Origin: Zavarzinella sp.
Lineage (GTDB): Bacteria; Planctomycetota; Planctomycetia; Gemmatales; Gemmataceae
Assembly: GCA_041399155.1 (NCBI GenBank)
Contig: JAWKTI010000002.1
Span: forward strand, 1 to 64,000
Direction of reading: 5' to 3'
DNA: 64,000 nt
How positions within the stretch are numbered: the stretch's first letter is position 1; each line of letters starts with the position of its first letter. The translations under genes and the position numbers were made by a program. The notes beneath the pieces were generated by a model, which had not been told where the DNA came from, did not search any database, and was given only the letters and a program-made list of their open reading frames with translations. Positions 17,274 through 24,142 of the stretch are shown here, one piece after another.

Positions 17274-17300
17274 ACCTTTACTATATGCTCAATCAAGGGA
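17274..17300 (-). repeat. Conserved cassette-end motif
   Basis: A stretch containing TTTACTATATGCTCAATC (plus strand) lies just outside the R'' side of site C. A nearly identical motif lies outside site G (61842-61870), and weaker versions lie near sites A, D and F. It marks the 3' end of several cassettes, independent of the gene carried. It may be a promoter or terminator element; I cannot tell which. Confidence 0.6.
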
Positions 17301-17408
17301 CACGTTAAGCCGGCCCCAGTCCAGCTTAACGCTCACATTCACCGGGCCGCGGCGAATGATTCTGATCTTGCCAAGCCGCGCGGCCCGCGGCTCCGGTGCA
17401 ATGTGTGG

Positions 17409-17987
17409 TTATGCACCTTTTCGACGGAGTAGACAACCTCTTTGCAGTGCGGTCGCTTCGATGTCTCGATTGTTTGCGAACTTGCCATAGTCTTGATCGA
17501 CTAATGCAAACAGAGCAGTCGATGGCGACTTTCCAGATGCGATTTGAAAGGATCCAACATTCGCGTCAATTTCGCCGAATGATTCGATCACCAAGACCGG
17601 GAGTTGCGACCATGTCCGAAGACTCGCTTGAAGTATCGGCCCGCAGTTTTCAAGTGTGATCTCATCTTCTGGAACAATGCAGTGAAACTCAATTCTGGTT
17701 TCCAAGTTCATTAGAAATACGCGACAAGAAGAAAACGGACTGACTCGGAGCATTATCTGGCGATAATCGTGGGACACATCCTGTGTAAATCCAAGAGTAA
17801 AGTCAGAGTCGAGTTTTGATTGATTCCATTTAACGATCTCGTCGTATGGCATTGCCGGGTCACAGCCCCACGGAAACACGCCGTCAAATGAAAGGTTGTC
17901 GTCCATAAATGCGGCGTAGAAGCGAGAAACAAGTTGGTGTCGTTCCTGCTTCGAGAATTCCCAAGTGATGGAGGTATACCCCGGCAT
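17409..17987 (-). CDS. Cassette gene, hypothetical protein
   Basis: A 192-residue soluble protein of unknown family (MPGYTSITWEFSKQERHQLV). Its ATG lies nine bases after the R' end of attC-like site D and its 3' end is followed, after about 150 bases, by site C. No signal peptide or membrane segment. It contains several Trp/Cys residues and a basic C-terminus (GCLLRRKGA). Function cannot be inferred. Confidence 0.7.
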   Translation of the reverse strand: MPGYTSITWEFSKQERHQLVSRFYAAFMDDNLSFDGVFPWGCDPAMPYDEIVKWNQSKLDSDFTLGFTQDVSHDYRQIMLRVSPFSSCRVFLMNLETRIEFHCIVPEDEITLENCGPILQASLRTWSQLPVLVIESFGEIDANVGSFQIASGKSPSTALFALVDQDYGKFANNRDIEATALQRGCLLRRKGA

Positions 17988-17996
17988 GAGTCAGTT

Positions 17997-18072
17997 ACAT
18001 AACGGGGCCGCGATTGAGCAGAGTCGCGAAAGTGGATAAGTAGCGATTCCTGCTCCAATCGCTCAATTAGGC
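17997..18072 (-). repeat. attC-like integron recombination site D
   Basis: 76 bases. Minus strand: R'' GCCTAAT (18066-18072), arm GCGATTGGAGCAG (18050-18062), arm CTGCTCAATCGC (18010-18021), R' GTTATGT (17997-18003). It lies between the genes at 17409 and 18146. Confidence 0.8.
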
Positions 18073-18145
18073 CGCCTGCGGCCATCACAGAAAGTATATT
18101 CACAATCGTGGAAAGGGTACGCTGGAAACACAGCGGGAGACGCAT

Positions 18146-18487
18146 TCACTCACTGTCATCTTCCTCATCGTCGTCAACACCCTCATCTGCGTCGTCTCCC
18201 TGAAACTGTACTTCGCAAGGGCCCCCATTTGCCTCGGCGACTGCCTGCGAGAGCGCATTTTGAACTTCAGGAATCCACTTGTAGGAACTGCTGATGATCA
18301 CCGGATAGTCAGGATTGCTGCGTGAGGAAAGCGTACGCGTCGGACCATCAGAAAACTCTTCGATCGACGACATGTCGTTCCCAATATCCTCTCTATCGAA
18401 AATCGTCTGGATTGCCTGCTTGATCTCGCTGATGCGGCTTGGATCGTAGCCGCTCACTTTGACCGATAGATGCAAGTTGACAGACAT
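18146..18487 (-). CDS. Cassette gene, acidic hypothetical protein
   Basis: A 113-residue protein (MSVNLHLSVKVSGYDPSRI) ending in a strongly acidic tail (DDADEGVDDDEEDDSE). No signal peptide, membrane segment or known domain. The ATG at 18487 is used because upstream codons in frame belong to the inter-gene DNA. It is followed by attC-like site D. An R'-like GTTAAGC (minus strand, 18541-18547) lies about 55 bases before its start. The acidic tail suggests a DNA-mimic, chaperone or calcium-binding role, but this is only a guess. Confidence 0.65.
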   Translation of the reverse strand: MSVNLHLSVKVSGYDPSRISEIKQAIQTIFDREDIGNDMSSIEEFSDGPTRTLSSRSNPDYPVIISSSYKWIPEVQNALSQAVAEANGGPCEVQFQGDDADEGVDDDEEDDSE

Positions 18488-18540
18488 AGATGAAGCCTCA
18501 ATCGTTTGCGGGTCATTCCGCCGCCGAACGGTCCAGGCCT

Positions 18541-18547
18541 GCTTAAC
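18541..18547 (-). other. Possible R' core of a divergent attC site
   Basis: GTTAAGC on the minus strand fits GTTRRRY exactly. It forms one arm of a small inverted repeat (CTGCTTA / TTAAGCAG) and lies between the genes at 18585 and 18146. No arm similar to sites A-H is present, so it would be a different attC type. Confidence 0.4.
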
Positions 18548-18584
18548 GACCAAGCTAAGCAGCGGATGATTCGACGGTCCTTGC

Positions 18585-18878
18585 TCAGTACCTCCACCAA
18601 GCCTGCGACCCGTCAATGTGCAGCAAGAACTCGTCGATGTCCTGCCCCGCCTTCACCGACACCAAACGCAGCCCGGGGGCGGCGATAGACTCCCAAGCGG
18701 CCTCCCACTCGTCCATCCGGCCGGCGTTGAGTAGGGCCAACTCCCGCTCGAACAAAGGGCGCACGACCTCGAACTCGGTAGTCGGCTCGAACGTACCGTT
18801 GTGCCACGGGAAGTCGTCGTCGGTGTGCGTAAGCTCTCAGAGCAACTCGTCACCACGGTAGAAGCGATAGTCCCCCAC
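18585..18878 (-). pseudogene. Cassette gene with in-frame TGA, hypothetical protein
   Basis: A 98-codon frame running from GTG at 18878 (with GGAGGA upstream) to TGA at 18585. It is interrupted only by a TGA at 18837-18839 (codon 14), where the reading is GDELL-stop-ELTHTDDDFPW. Both sides are in one frame and read as one protein ending in SQAWWRY, so a single substitution (for example from GGA) best explains the break. The gene is visibly GC-richer than its neighbours, suggesting a different source. It starts 14 bases after GTTAGGC (18892-18898, minus strand), a perfect R' core. Family unknown. Confidence 0.65.
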
Positions 18879-18891
18879 AGTGTCCTCCTCG

Positions 18892-18898
18892 GCCTAAC
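18892..18898 (-). other. R' core of an upstream attC-like site
   Basis: GTTAGGC on the minus strand matches GTTRRRY perfectly and lies just ahead of a ribosome-binding site and cassette gene. The DNA beyond it (18900-19010) resembles the cassette-end DNA at 16118-16175, but has no GCGATTG arm. It marks the likely first junction of the array. Confidence 0.45.
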
Positions 18899-19193
18899 GT
18901 AAAAGGCTCAGTTGCCACCCGCCCGCGGAGAGCAGGCTCCAAACCGACAACCATATCATATAGCGGGAGTTGCCAGTCAGCTGCAACCGGTGGTTCCATC
19001 AGGGAACTCCCAGTTACCTTCTATTACCACACGAACGCCGATCTCAAATGGTTGATGTCGCATAACCACTGCGCATGCAAAAGTACAATATGAGGAACAC
19101 CCTCAATTTAATGTATTTTACTCAGTCGATCCAAGGAGTGCAACGAATAAACGCGAATGCTATACAAAAACATACAGGACATGGGCAAATCTA
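18899..19193. other. Array edge, no gene seen
   Basis: About 110 bases resemble the cassette-end DNA beside site B. The rest is AT-rich with no gene. No integrase gene or recognisable attI site is present. Confidence 0.4.
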
Positions 19194-19370
19194 GATTCCC
19201 GCCTGAGCGGGAATGACGGGAATTGTGCTAATTCAAAATGTTGGCAATAGTTCGGTCTTCCTGAACTCGATTCCCCGCCTGCGTGGGAATGACGGTAATT
19301 GTTCTAATTCAGAATGTTGGTTAAAGTTCGGGCTTCTTGAACTGGAATCCCACCTGCGCGGTAATGACGG
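19194..19370. repeat. Tandem 75-bp repeat with REP-type palindromes
   Basis: Three palindromes of the form GATTCCCGCC-TG-GGCGGGAATGACGG occur at 19194-19219, 19269-19295 and 19345-19370. The ~50 bases between them are also repeated, giving a tandem unit of about 75 bases. Single copies occur at 23072-23098, 53421-53447 and 53558-53583. Such elements are non-coding and often transcribed as hairpins. Confidence 0.9.
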
Positions 19371-19613
19371 TTGTGGGTACAGTCTGAAGGCAATCGCGGT
19401 TCATGCCGTCGGCTCACAAGGCACTCCCAATTAATATGGTAAACAAACTCCATGTCGCGAAAAAATAATTCTCCATAACCACTTATCAGAAAAGAACTTA
19501 CAGAAATTTTTCCAAATTATTCCCCAAAAGTCTCCATTTTTGTGCAATAAAAAAGTTTACAAAACGAATAGAACTTTGAAACTTCCATTCTTGTAACCAA
19601 GTAATCATTTCAG
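19371..19613. other. Intergenic, sigma-factor upstream region
   Basis: AT-rich DNA before the ECF sigma gene, with no gene seen. An autoregulated promoter is likely but I could not assign one. Confidence 0.3.
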
Positions 19614-20183
19614 GTGCGTTTGAATCAGGAAGATGCTGCACTCGTAAAACGCTGCCTCGCACGCGAACCTGGTGCGGTGGAAACGCTGGTTGACACCTAT
19701 TCCAACCAGGTGTATGCCGTCTGTCTGCGGTATCTGCGCCATGCACAGGATGCCGAAGATATTACCCAGGAAACGCTGGTGCGTGCGATCCGCAACCTGC
19801 ACCAGTGGGACCCGGAACGGCCGTTGAAGCCATGGTTGTACAGAATTGCAGTTAACCGTTGCAAAACGCTATTGGCTCGCAAACCACTGAACACCGTGGC
19901 TCCTGAGGTGCTACAGGCGACGACTTGTACCCGCACCCACGATGGGGATGGGGATGAATTATTAGAAAATATTCATCTTGCCCTCCTTCAAGTACGGGAC
20001 GACTACCGCAGTGCGTTCCTGCTGTTCCACGAACAGGGGTGCAGCTACGAAGAAATCGCCGAAATCCACGAACACCCCGTGGGCACGATCAAGACCTGGC
20101 TGTACCGCACGCGGGGGGTTGTTTTTGCGTATTTAAAGGAAAAAGAATTGCTGCCAGCGGACATGGACCGTCCTAACGCCTGA
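19614..20183 (+). CDS. ECF-type RNA polymerase sigma factor
   Basis: A 189-residue sigma-70 family protein with region 2 (TYSNQVYAVCLRYLRHAQDAEDITQETLVRAIRNL, ~residues 28-62) and region 4 (YEEIAEIHEHPVGTIKTWLYRTRG, ~145-168), and no region 1 or 3, which is the ECF plan. The start is GTG at 19614; no strong ribosome-binding site is seen. It is followed after 18 bases by a gene with an anti-sigma-like zinc motif, so the pair probably forms a membrane-signal switch. The regulon is unknown. Confidence 0.93.
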   Translation: MRLNQEDAALVKRCLAREPGAVETLVDTYSNQVYAVCLRYLRHAQDAEDITQETLVRAIRNLHQWDPERPLKPWLYRIAVNRCKTLLARKPLNTVAPEVLQATTCTRTHDGDGDELLENIHLALLQVRDDYRSAFLLFHEQGCSYEEIAEIHEHPVGTIKTWLYRTRGVVFAYLKEKELLPADMDRPNA

Positions 20184-20201
20184 TCAATATCGAGAATGTA
20201 G

Positions 20202-20900
20202 ATGAAGCTGGACGATACGAACACGAATATCCCACCGGACTGCCAGGCAGCCCAGCTGACATTGCAGGTGCTGCTGGATGGCGATCCCCACTGGGATCGG
20301 CCGGAAGTGGCTGCTCACCGTGCCGTGTGCCCATCGTGCATGCACGATTTTCAGATGGCCGTGCAAATGAATCGAGCTTTTGCGGGTGCATTGCCACCTG
20401 CGATGCGGCAAGGTTTTAAGGCAGAACTGCTTACAAACGTAGTGGCACATACAGCGGCACCGGTTTCCCCACAACCCTCGTCACGCACCGTGCGGAAGCG
20501 TGTGGGCAGTGTCTTGATAGCCGTTTCGTTATGTATTGCGGTTGTGTTTGGCCTGCAACCCACCGAACAGCACGTGCGAACTGGCAGTTATCGCATTGTG
20601 GCAAAATTAGCCCCCACGCCAAAACAGGAACGCCTGGGCACGTCTATTGAAGAAATTCGCGACTCTTTAGCCCAGATCGGCGAAAAATTGACCCCCACGC
20701 TGCCAGATTGGAAGCTGGGCAAAGTCGATCCGCTCGTCGATCCTGAATTGCCCGCACCAATGGGTGAAATGGACAATATTCTTGTCAGCACCCGAAGTGG
20801 GGCGAAACGCAGTGTCGAACCACTCTCCAATTCCGCCCGCAATGCAGCGAACTTCTTCTGGAAGACTACGCCGAAATCGTTATGGAAGGCCCAGCCATGA
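20202..20900 (+). CDS. Putative anti-sigma factor, single-pass membrane protein
   Basis: A 232-residue protein. The N-terminal part has AAHRAVCPSC (~residues 45-55), an H-x3-C-x2-C zinc-finger motif as in anti-sigma (ZAS) domains. One membrane helix follows (VGSVLIAVSLCIAVVFGL, ~107-124), then a ~105-residue extracytoplasmic part with 'SIEEIRDSLAQIGEKLTPTL'. It is encoded directly after the ECF sigma gene and overlaps the next gene by ATGA. The likely role is to hold the sigma factor at the membrane until a signal arrives. No protease for its release is adjacent. Confidence 0.82.
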   Translation: MKLDDTNTNIPPDCQAAQLTLQVLLDGDPHWDRPEVAAHRAVCPSCMHDFQMAVQMNRAFAGALPPAMRQGFKAELLTNVVAHTAAPVSPQPSSRTVRKRVGSVLIAVSLCIAVVFGLQPTEQHVRTGSYRIVAKLAPTPKQERLGTSIEEIRDSLAQIGEKLTPTLPDWKLGKVDPLVDPELPAPMGEMDNILVSTRSGAKRSVEPLSNSARNAANFFWKTTPKSLWKAQP

Positions 20901-22585
20901 AGCCAATCTTCTCCCGCTTCACTGTCGCTTTGTGGGTTGCTCTCGGATTTTTTATCAGTCTCTTGCCCGCAGTCGAACCGATTGACCTGGTTCCCAACGA
21001 CAGCGAACTGGTTGTGGTGCTGCGAAATCGGTCCACGGACAGTGCCACACCCAAACGAATCGATGTCCTGCAGGTTGTGCAACAGATCCCACTGCTGCAA
21101 CAGGTGGGAGTTGATGCGATTGATCTGCAAAATTTGTTAAAGAATCTTAATGGGATTCTTGCCACGTTGGAGGTAACCCCACAGCAATTGCAGCAGGAAA
21201 TCATTGGCGAGCAGTTGTTGTTTTATTACCGAGAAAAATCGAACGTGCGTGCAGAAGAAGGTGCCGTGGTGGTACAACTTCGTGATACCGCTCGGTTCAC
21301 CACCTTGCTGGAAAAAATCAACCAACTGCAGGTGGAAGGAGGGGAACTTGGCAAAGTAGTCTCCTACAAGACCGATACTGGCACCATTTTTGAACGCACC
21401 AAGCCGGCAGGTGTTGAAGACACCAGCGAATTTTACATTCTGAAAGACAAAATTTTTGCGATCAGCCCCAACAAAGAATCGCTGGAAACGTTGCTGGCCC
21501 AACTGAGTGGCAGAAAAAAGGCAGAACCGTTCTGGCGGCAACAACTCGAAGCCCACCAGCTCCAGCAGCACCCCGTGCTGGCAATGGTCAACCCGCGGGC
21601 ACTGGATGCCACGTTACAGAACGATCTGCAACAGGCAGGTGCGGGTGAAAAAGCCTTTCTTTCCGAGTTCAGCAAATACTGGCAGAAAACCGAATCGATT
21701 GGCCTGGGCCTCACTGTGGGCGAAAATCGGCTCGATCTGCAGCTTTCGTTTCGCCTGCAACCGCTGAATCTGCCCACTGCGGAACGGACGGCTTTGGAAT
21801 TGTTGGCCACGCCATCTGACCTGTGGCAGATCATCCCCAATGATGCGATGTTTGCCTACAGTGCCCACACAGATTGTGCGGCACTATCCACCATCTTCAG
21901 TCGCTTTCTGCTGCCTGCAGATCAACAGGAAATTGTGAGCGAACTATCAAATGTGCTGCACCCATTTCTGGAAGAACACCCACTATCTGATGTGGTTGGT
22001 GGGATTTCCGGCCCCAACGCACTGTGGGTGGCCCTGCCCACTGCAAAAAAACAATGGGTGCCGAATGTGACGCTGGCTGTCAAAACTAAAGCGGGTGATT
22101 CGGGCGAACCAGCACGCAGAACGTTTCAGCGGTCGATGGATTTCACCTCCCGACTGGTGGCCCTGCAATGGAAAGGTTTTCGCGTGCGAACCGACCAGCT
22201 CGGCACGGTGAAACGCACCACCGTGCGGTATGATAAGCACTTCCCAACTGGGCTGGCACCCAGCTTTGCCGTCAAAGACGACTATCTGCTGCTGACATCG
22301 CAGCCGGATCTGATTGCCGATTTCACCGCACCCACCCCACAGGTGGGGAAAGAAACAGGCACCACCTTGATGCGGATCTCTTTTCGGTCGTGTCGCACCT
22401 ATCTGCAGCAGCACAGTGGGGAGATCAGCATGTACATGCAACGCGAATTTCCCGGCAGCATCACGAAGGCAGAATTAGCCACCATGGAACAGGCACTGAC
22501 CGGGCTCGATCAGATGGAATTGAAACTCCGCCCCACGAAAGATGGATTTCGTTTCAATCTTCAGTTACAATTGACACCCAAATAA
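20897..22585 (+). CDS. Secreted hypothetical protein of the sigma operon
   Basis: A 562-residue protein with a signal peptide (MKPIFSRFTVALWVALGFFISLLPAV). The ATG at 20897 overlaps the stop of the anti-sigma gene, so the three genes form one operon. The body has alternating beta/alpha segments with few Cys. It resembles in plan the secreted protein at 51489-53159: both are ~560 residues and both contain short 'VSLHV/AMVNPRA' strands and Leu/Gln-rich helices. The similarity is by eye only. It could be the sensor or the main output of the sigma system. Confidence 0.75.
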   Translation: MKPIFSRFTVALWVALGFFISLLPAVEPIDLVPNDSELVVVLRNRSTDSATPKRIDVLQVVQQIPLLQQVGVDAIDLQNLLKNLNGILATLEVTPQQLQQEIIGEQLLFYYREKSNVRAEEGAVVVQLRDTARFTTLLEKINQLQVEGGELGKVVSYKTDTGTIFERTKPAGVEDTSEFYILKDKIFAISPNKESLETLLAQLSGRKKAEPFWRQQLEAHQLQQHPVLAMVNPRALDATLQNDLQQAGAGEKAFLSEFSKYWQKTESIGLGLTVGENRLDLQLSFRLQPLNLPTAERTALELLATPSDLWQIIPNDAMFAYSAHTDCAALSTIFSRFLLPADQQEIVSELSNVLHPFLEEHPLSDVVGGISGPNALWVALPTAKKQWVPNVTLAVKTKAGDSGEPARRTFQRSMDFTSRLVALQWKGFRVRTDQLGTVKRTTVRYDKHFPTGLAPSFAVKDDYLLLTSQPDLIADFTAPTPQVGKETGTTLMRISFRSCRTYLQQHSGEISMYMQREFPGSITKAELATMEQALTGLDQMELKLRPTKDGFRFNLQLQLTPK

Positions 22586-22597
22586 CAGGGGTTTCCC

Positions 22598-22969
22598 ATG
22601 CAACTTGGTGCGTTTTCCATCAGCCTGGCAGTCAAAGACCTGCAGGCATCCCGAGATTTCTACGAAAAATTTGGTTTTACGGTGTTTGGCGGCGATCCCA
22701 CGCAAAACTGGCTGATGATGCGGAACGGCGACCACGTAATTGGGCTATTTCAGGGCATGTTTGAGAAAAATATCATCACCTTCAACCCCGGGTGGGATCA
22801 GCACTGCAATACCTTGTCCGATTTTGCCGATGTGCGACAGATTCAGCAGCACCTGAAGGCGGCGGGGATTCAACTGACTGCAGAAGCTGATGAATCGGGC
22901 ACTGGCCCCGCCCACTTGACCGCAATTGACCCCGACGGCAACCCGATCCTGATCGACCAGCACGTGTAG
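22598..22969 (+). CDS. VOC-family (glyoxalase/bleomycin-resistance fold) protein
   Basis: A 123-residue protein of the vicinal-oxygen-chelate fold. It opens with 'GAFSISLAVKDLQASRDFYEKFGF', a typical first beta-alpha unit, and ends with 'GPAHLTAIDPDGNPILIDQHV', the typical last strand. An ATG at 22598 follows the preceding gene by 13 bases, so it may be the last gene of that operon. The substrate cannot be predicted; many such proteins modify small molecules. Confidence 0.9.
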   Translation: MQLGAFSISLAVKDLQASRDFYEKFGFTVFGGDPTQNWLMMRNGDHVIGLFQGMFEKNIITFNPGWDQHCNTLSDFADVRQIQQHLKAAGIQLTAEADESGTGPAHLTAIDPDGNPILIDQHV

Positions 22970-23294
22970 GTTAGGCAAATTGATTGCCATTCATCGTCAT
23001 TTCACCAGCACCGCCGGGAAACCAGTGCTGAAATCCTGAAGTCTACCCAAGAAATTGACACCCACCGATAACCGTCATTCCCACGCAGGCGGGAATCCAG
23101 TGCAGTTGCTATTCCAGTTCGACGGATTCTTTGTAGCAGACTTCTCTGGGCCCGCGGGCATCAATTGCATCGACTAACTATTAGAGTTTGCATAAATCTC
23201 AGTTAGATTAAACGGTTTTTGGCCGCCTCCAAGTTAACGCATCCGTGATTGCGATATACTAAGGGGAATAGCCGCAGGCTGCCTGCGCGGACAA
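22970..23294. other. Intergenic, cassette cluster edge with REP
   Basis: Contains one REP-type palindrome (23072-23098) and, near 23240, a stretch like the cassette-end motif (GTGATTGCGATATACTAAG). GTTAGAT at 23202-23208 fits the R' core, but no palindromic arms are seen. No gene. Confidence 0.4.
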
Positions 23295-23760
23295 TGAGAA
23301 GCATGGATAATGGCCTAGAAACTCGCTTGGATCTAATCAAATGGGAAGATTTTCTCATCCATGTGGTTTCGATTCGCGAGAAATCCCATCGCTTATCGTC
23401 GAACTGAATAGTGATTGCGAACGTGTGAACCTGCACGCTGCAAATAAACTTTGGAATGTGATTTCTCACCAAGGTAACGTTGGCTCAAATTCTGTACCAA
23501 CGCTGCCATTCCTGATTGAGCGACTAGCGACGAGCAGCATAGTTGTTCAGAGTGAGATATTGGACATCATTTTCCTATTTTCATGCGCTGCCTGTCCAAA
23601 AAATGCAGAGAACTGGGCAGTTGAATTGCGTGCATTACTCACTGCGAATCGAACTCATTTTGAAAGACTGTTAGAATCTCAAAACGAAGAAATTACTTCA
23701 TATGCGGAATTGATTCTGGAAAAGTTGGATGCAACCAGTTGCAAACACATCGACCACTGA
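23295..23760 (+). pseudogene. Cassette gene: HEAT-repeat-like protein with frameshift
   Basis: The N-terminal part (MRSMDNGLETRLDLIKWEDF) is in one frame from ATG at 23295 (or 23304). The rest (HPCGFDSREIPSLIVELNSD...) is in another frame and ends at 23760. The join WEDF-x-HPCG restores the usual start of a HEAT-like family found in many bacteria, with 'ISHQGNVGSNSVPTLPFLIERLA' being its most conserved part. One base seems lost from the TTTT run at 23350-23353. Given the other homopolymer indels in this window, the gene may be intact in the organism. Function unknown; such repeats bind proteins. Confidence 0.75.
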
Positions 23761-23777
23761 ACAGCGGAGGCTTGAAG

Positions 23778-24026
23778 GTGACGATCCTTGAAAAGTTTGA
23801 GTTGCGTTTGATTTCAGTCGGGCCACATCGGCTCGAAGTGATTCGGTTCGTTAGTCGGTTACTTCAACTTTCGTCTGCCGAGGCACGACGCCGAATCGAT
23901 GTTGGTGATGTGCTTCTAGCCGAAGGTGAAGGATACCTCGTCCCACCAATGCGACTTACCGAACTCCACGACGAATTCGGTCGTTTGGGCGCAAGTGCAC
24001 TACTGGTAAAGATCGATCTAATGTGA
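23778..24026 (+). CDS. Cassette gene: ribosomal bL12 C-terminal-domain-like protein
   Basis: An 82-residue protein starting with GTG at 23778, seven bases after GGAGG. Its sequence (FELRLISVGPHRLEVIRFVSRLL, AEARRRIDVGDVLLAEG, LHDEFGRLGASALLVKI) follows the strand-helix pattern of the L7/L12 C-terminal domain: the V-G-x-x-K-x-x-V-I-K-x-V-R segment, the 'EAK' helix and the final 'LEEAGA-x-V' strand. The N-terminal dimerisation domain and hinge are absent. It is not a ribosomal gene; free L12-CTD-like proteins could compete for translation factors. It is followed by attC-like site E. The similarity is by eye. Confidence 0.65.
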   Translation: MTILEKFELRLISVGPHRLEVIRFVSRLLQLSSAEARRRIDVGDVLLAEGEGYLVPPMRLTELHDEFGRLGASALLVKIDLM

Positions 24027-24098
24027 TTGACTAAATGTTCTCGTTTTTCGTTGCACTAATCACACAAGAGATTATTCTGAATTCAATCAAGGCGGGCG

Positions 24099-24142
24099 GC
24101 CAAAGTGAATGATTGGATAAGGAATCGATTCATGTCCACTTT
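24099..24142 (+). repeat. attC-like site E, left half
   Basis: Plus-strand reading: R'' GCCAAAG (24099-24105), degenerate arm GATTGGATAAGGAATCG, ending in GTCCACTTT (24134-24142). The insertion sequence starts at 24143. The right half resumes at 25770 with the same nine bases, and the rejoined site matches sites B and D across TCCACTTTCGCGAC. Confidence 0.72.

Noticed and set aside
15419..18072. Regularly recurring palindromic repeats as a CRISPR array
   Set aside because: Repeats are ~75 bases, diverged, and 600-1100 bases apart with whole genes between them. No short spacer-repeat units or cas genes are present.
23202..23208. GTTAGAT as a full attC site at the start of the second cluster
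   Set aside because: The core fits GTTRRRY, but no matching arms or R'' partner at a plausible distance are convincing.
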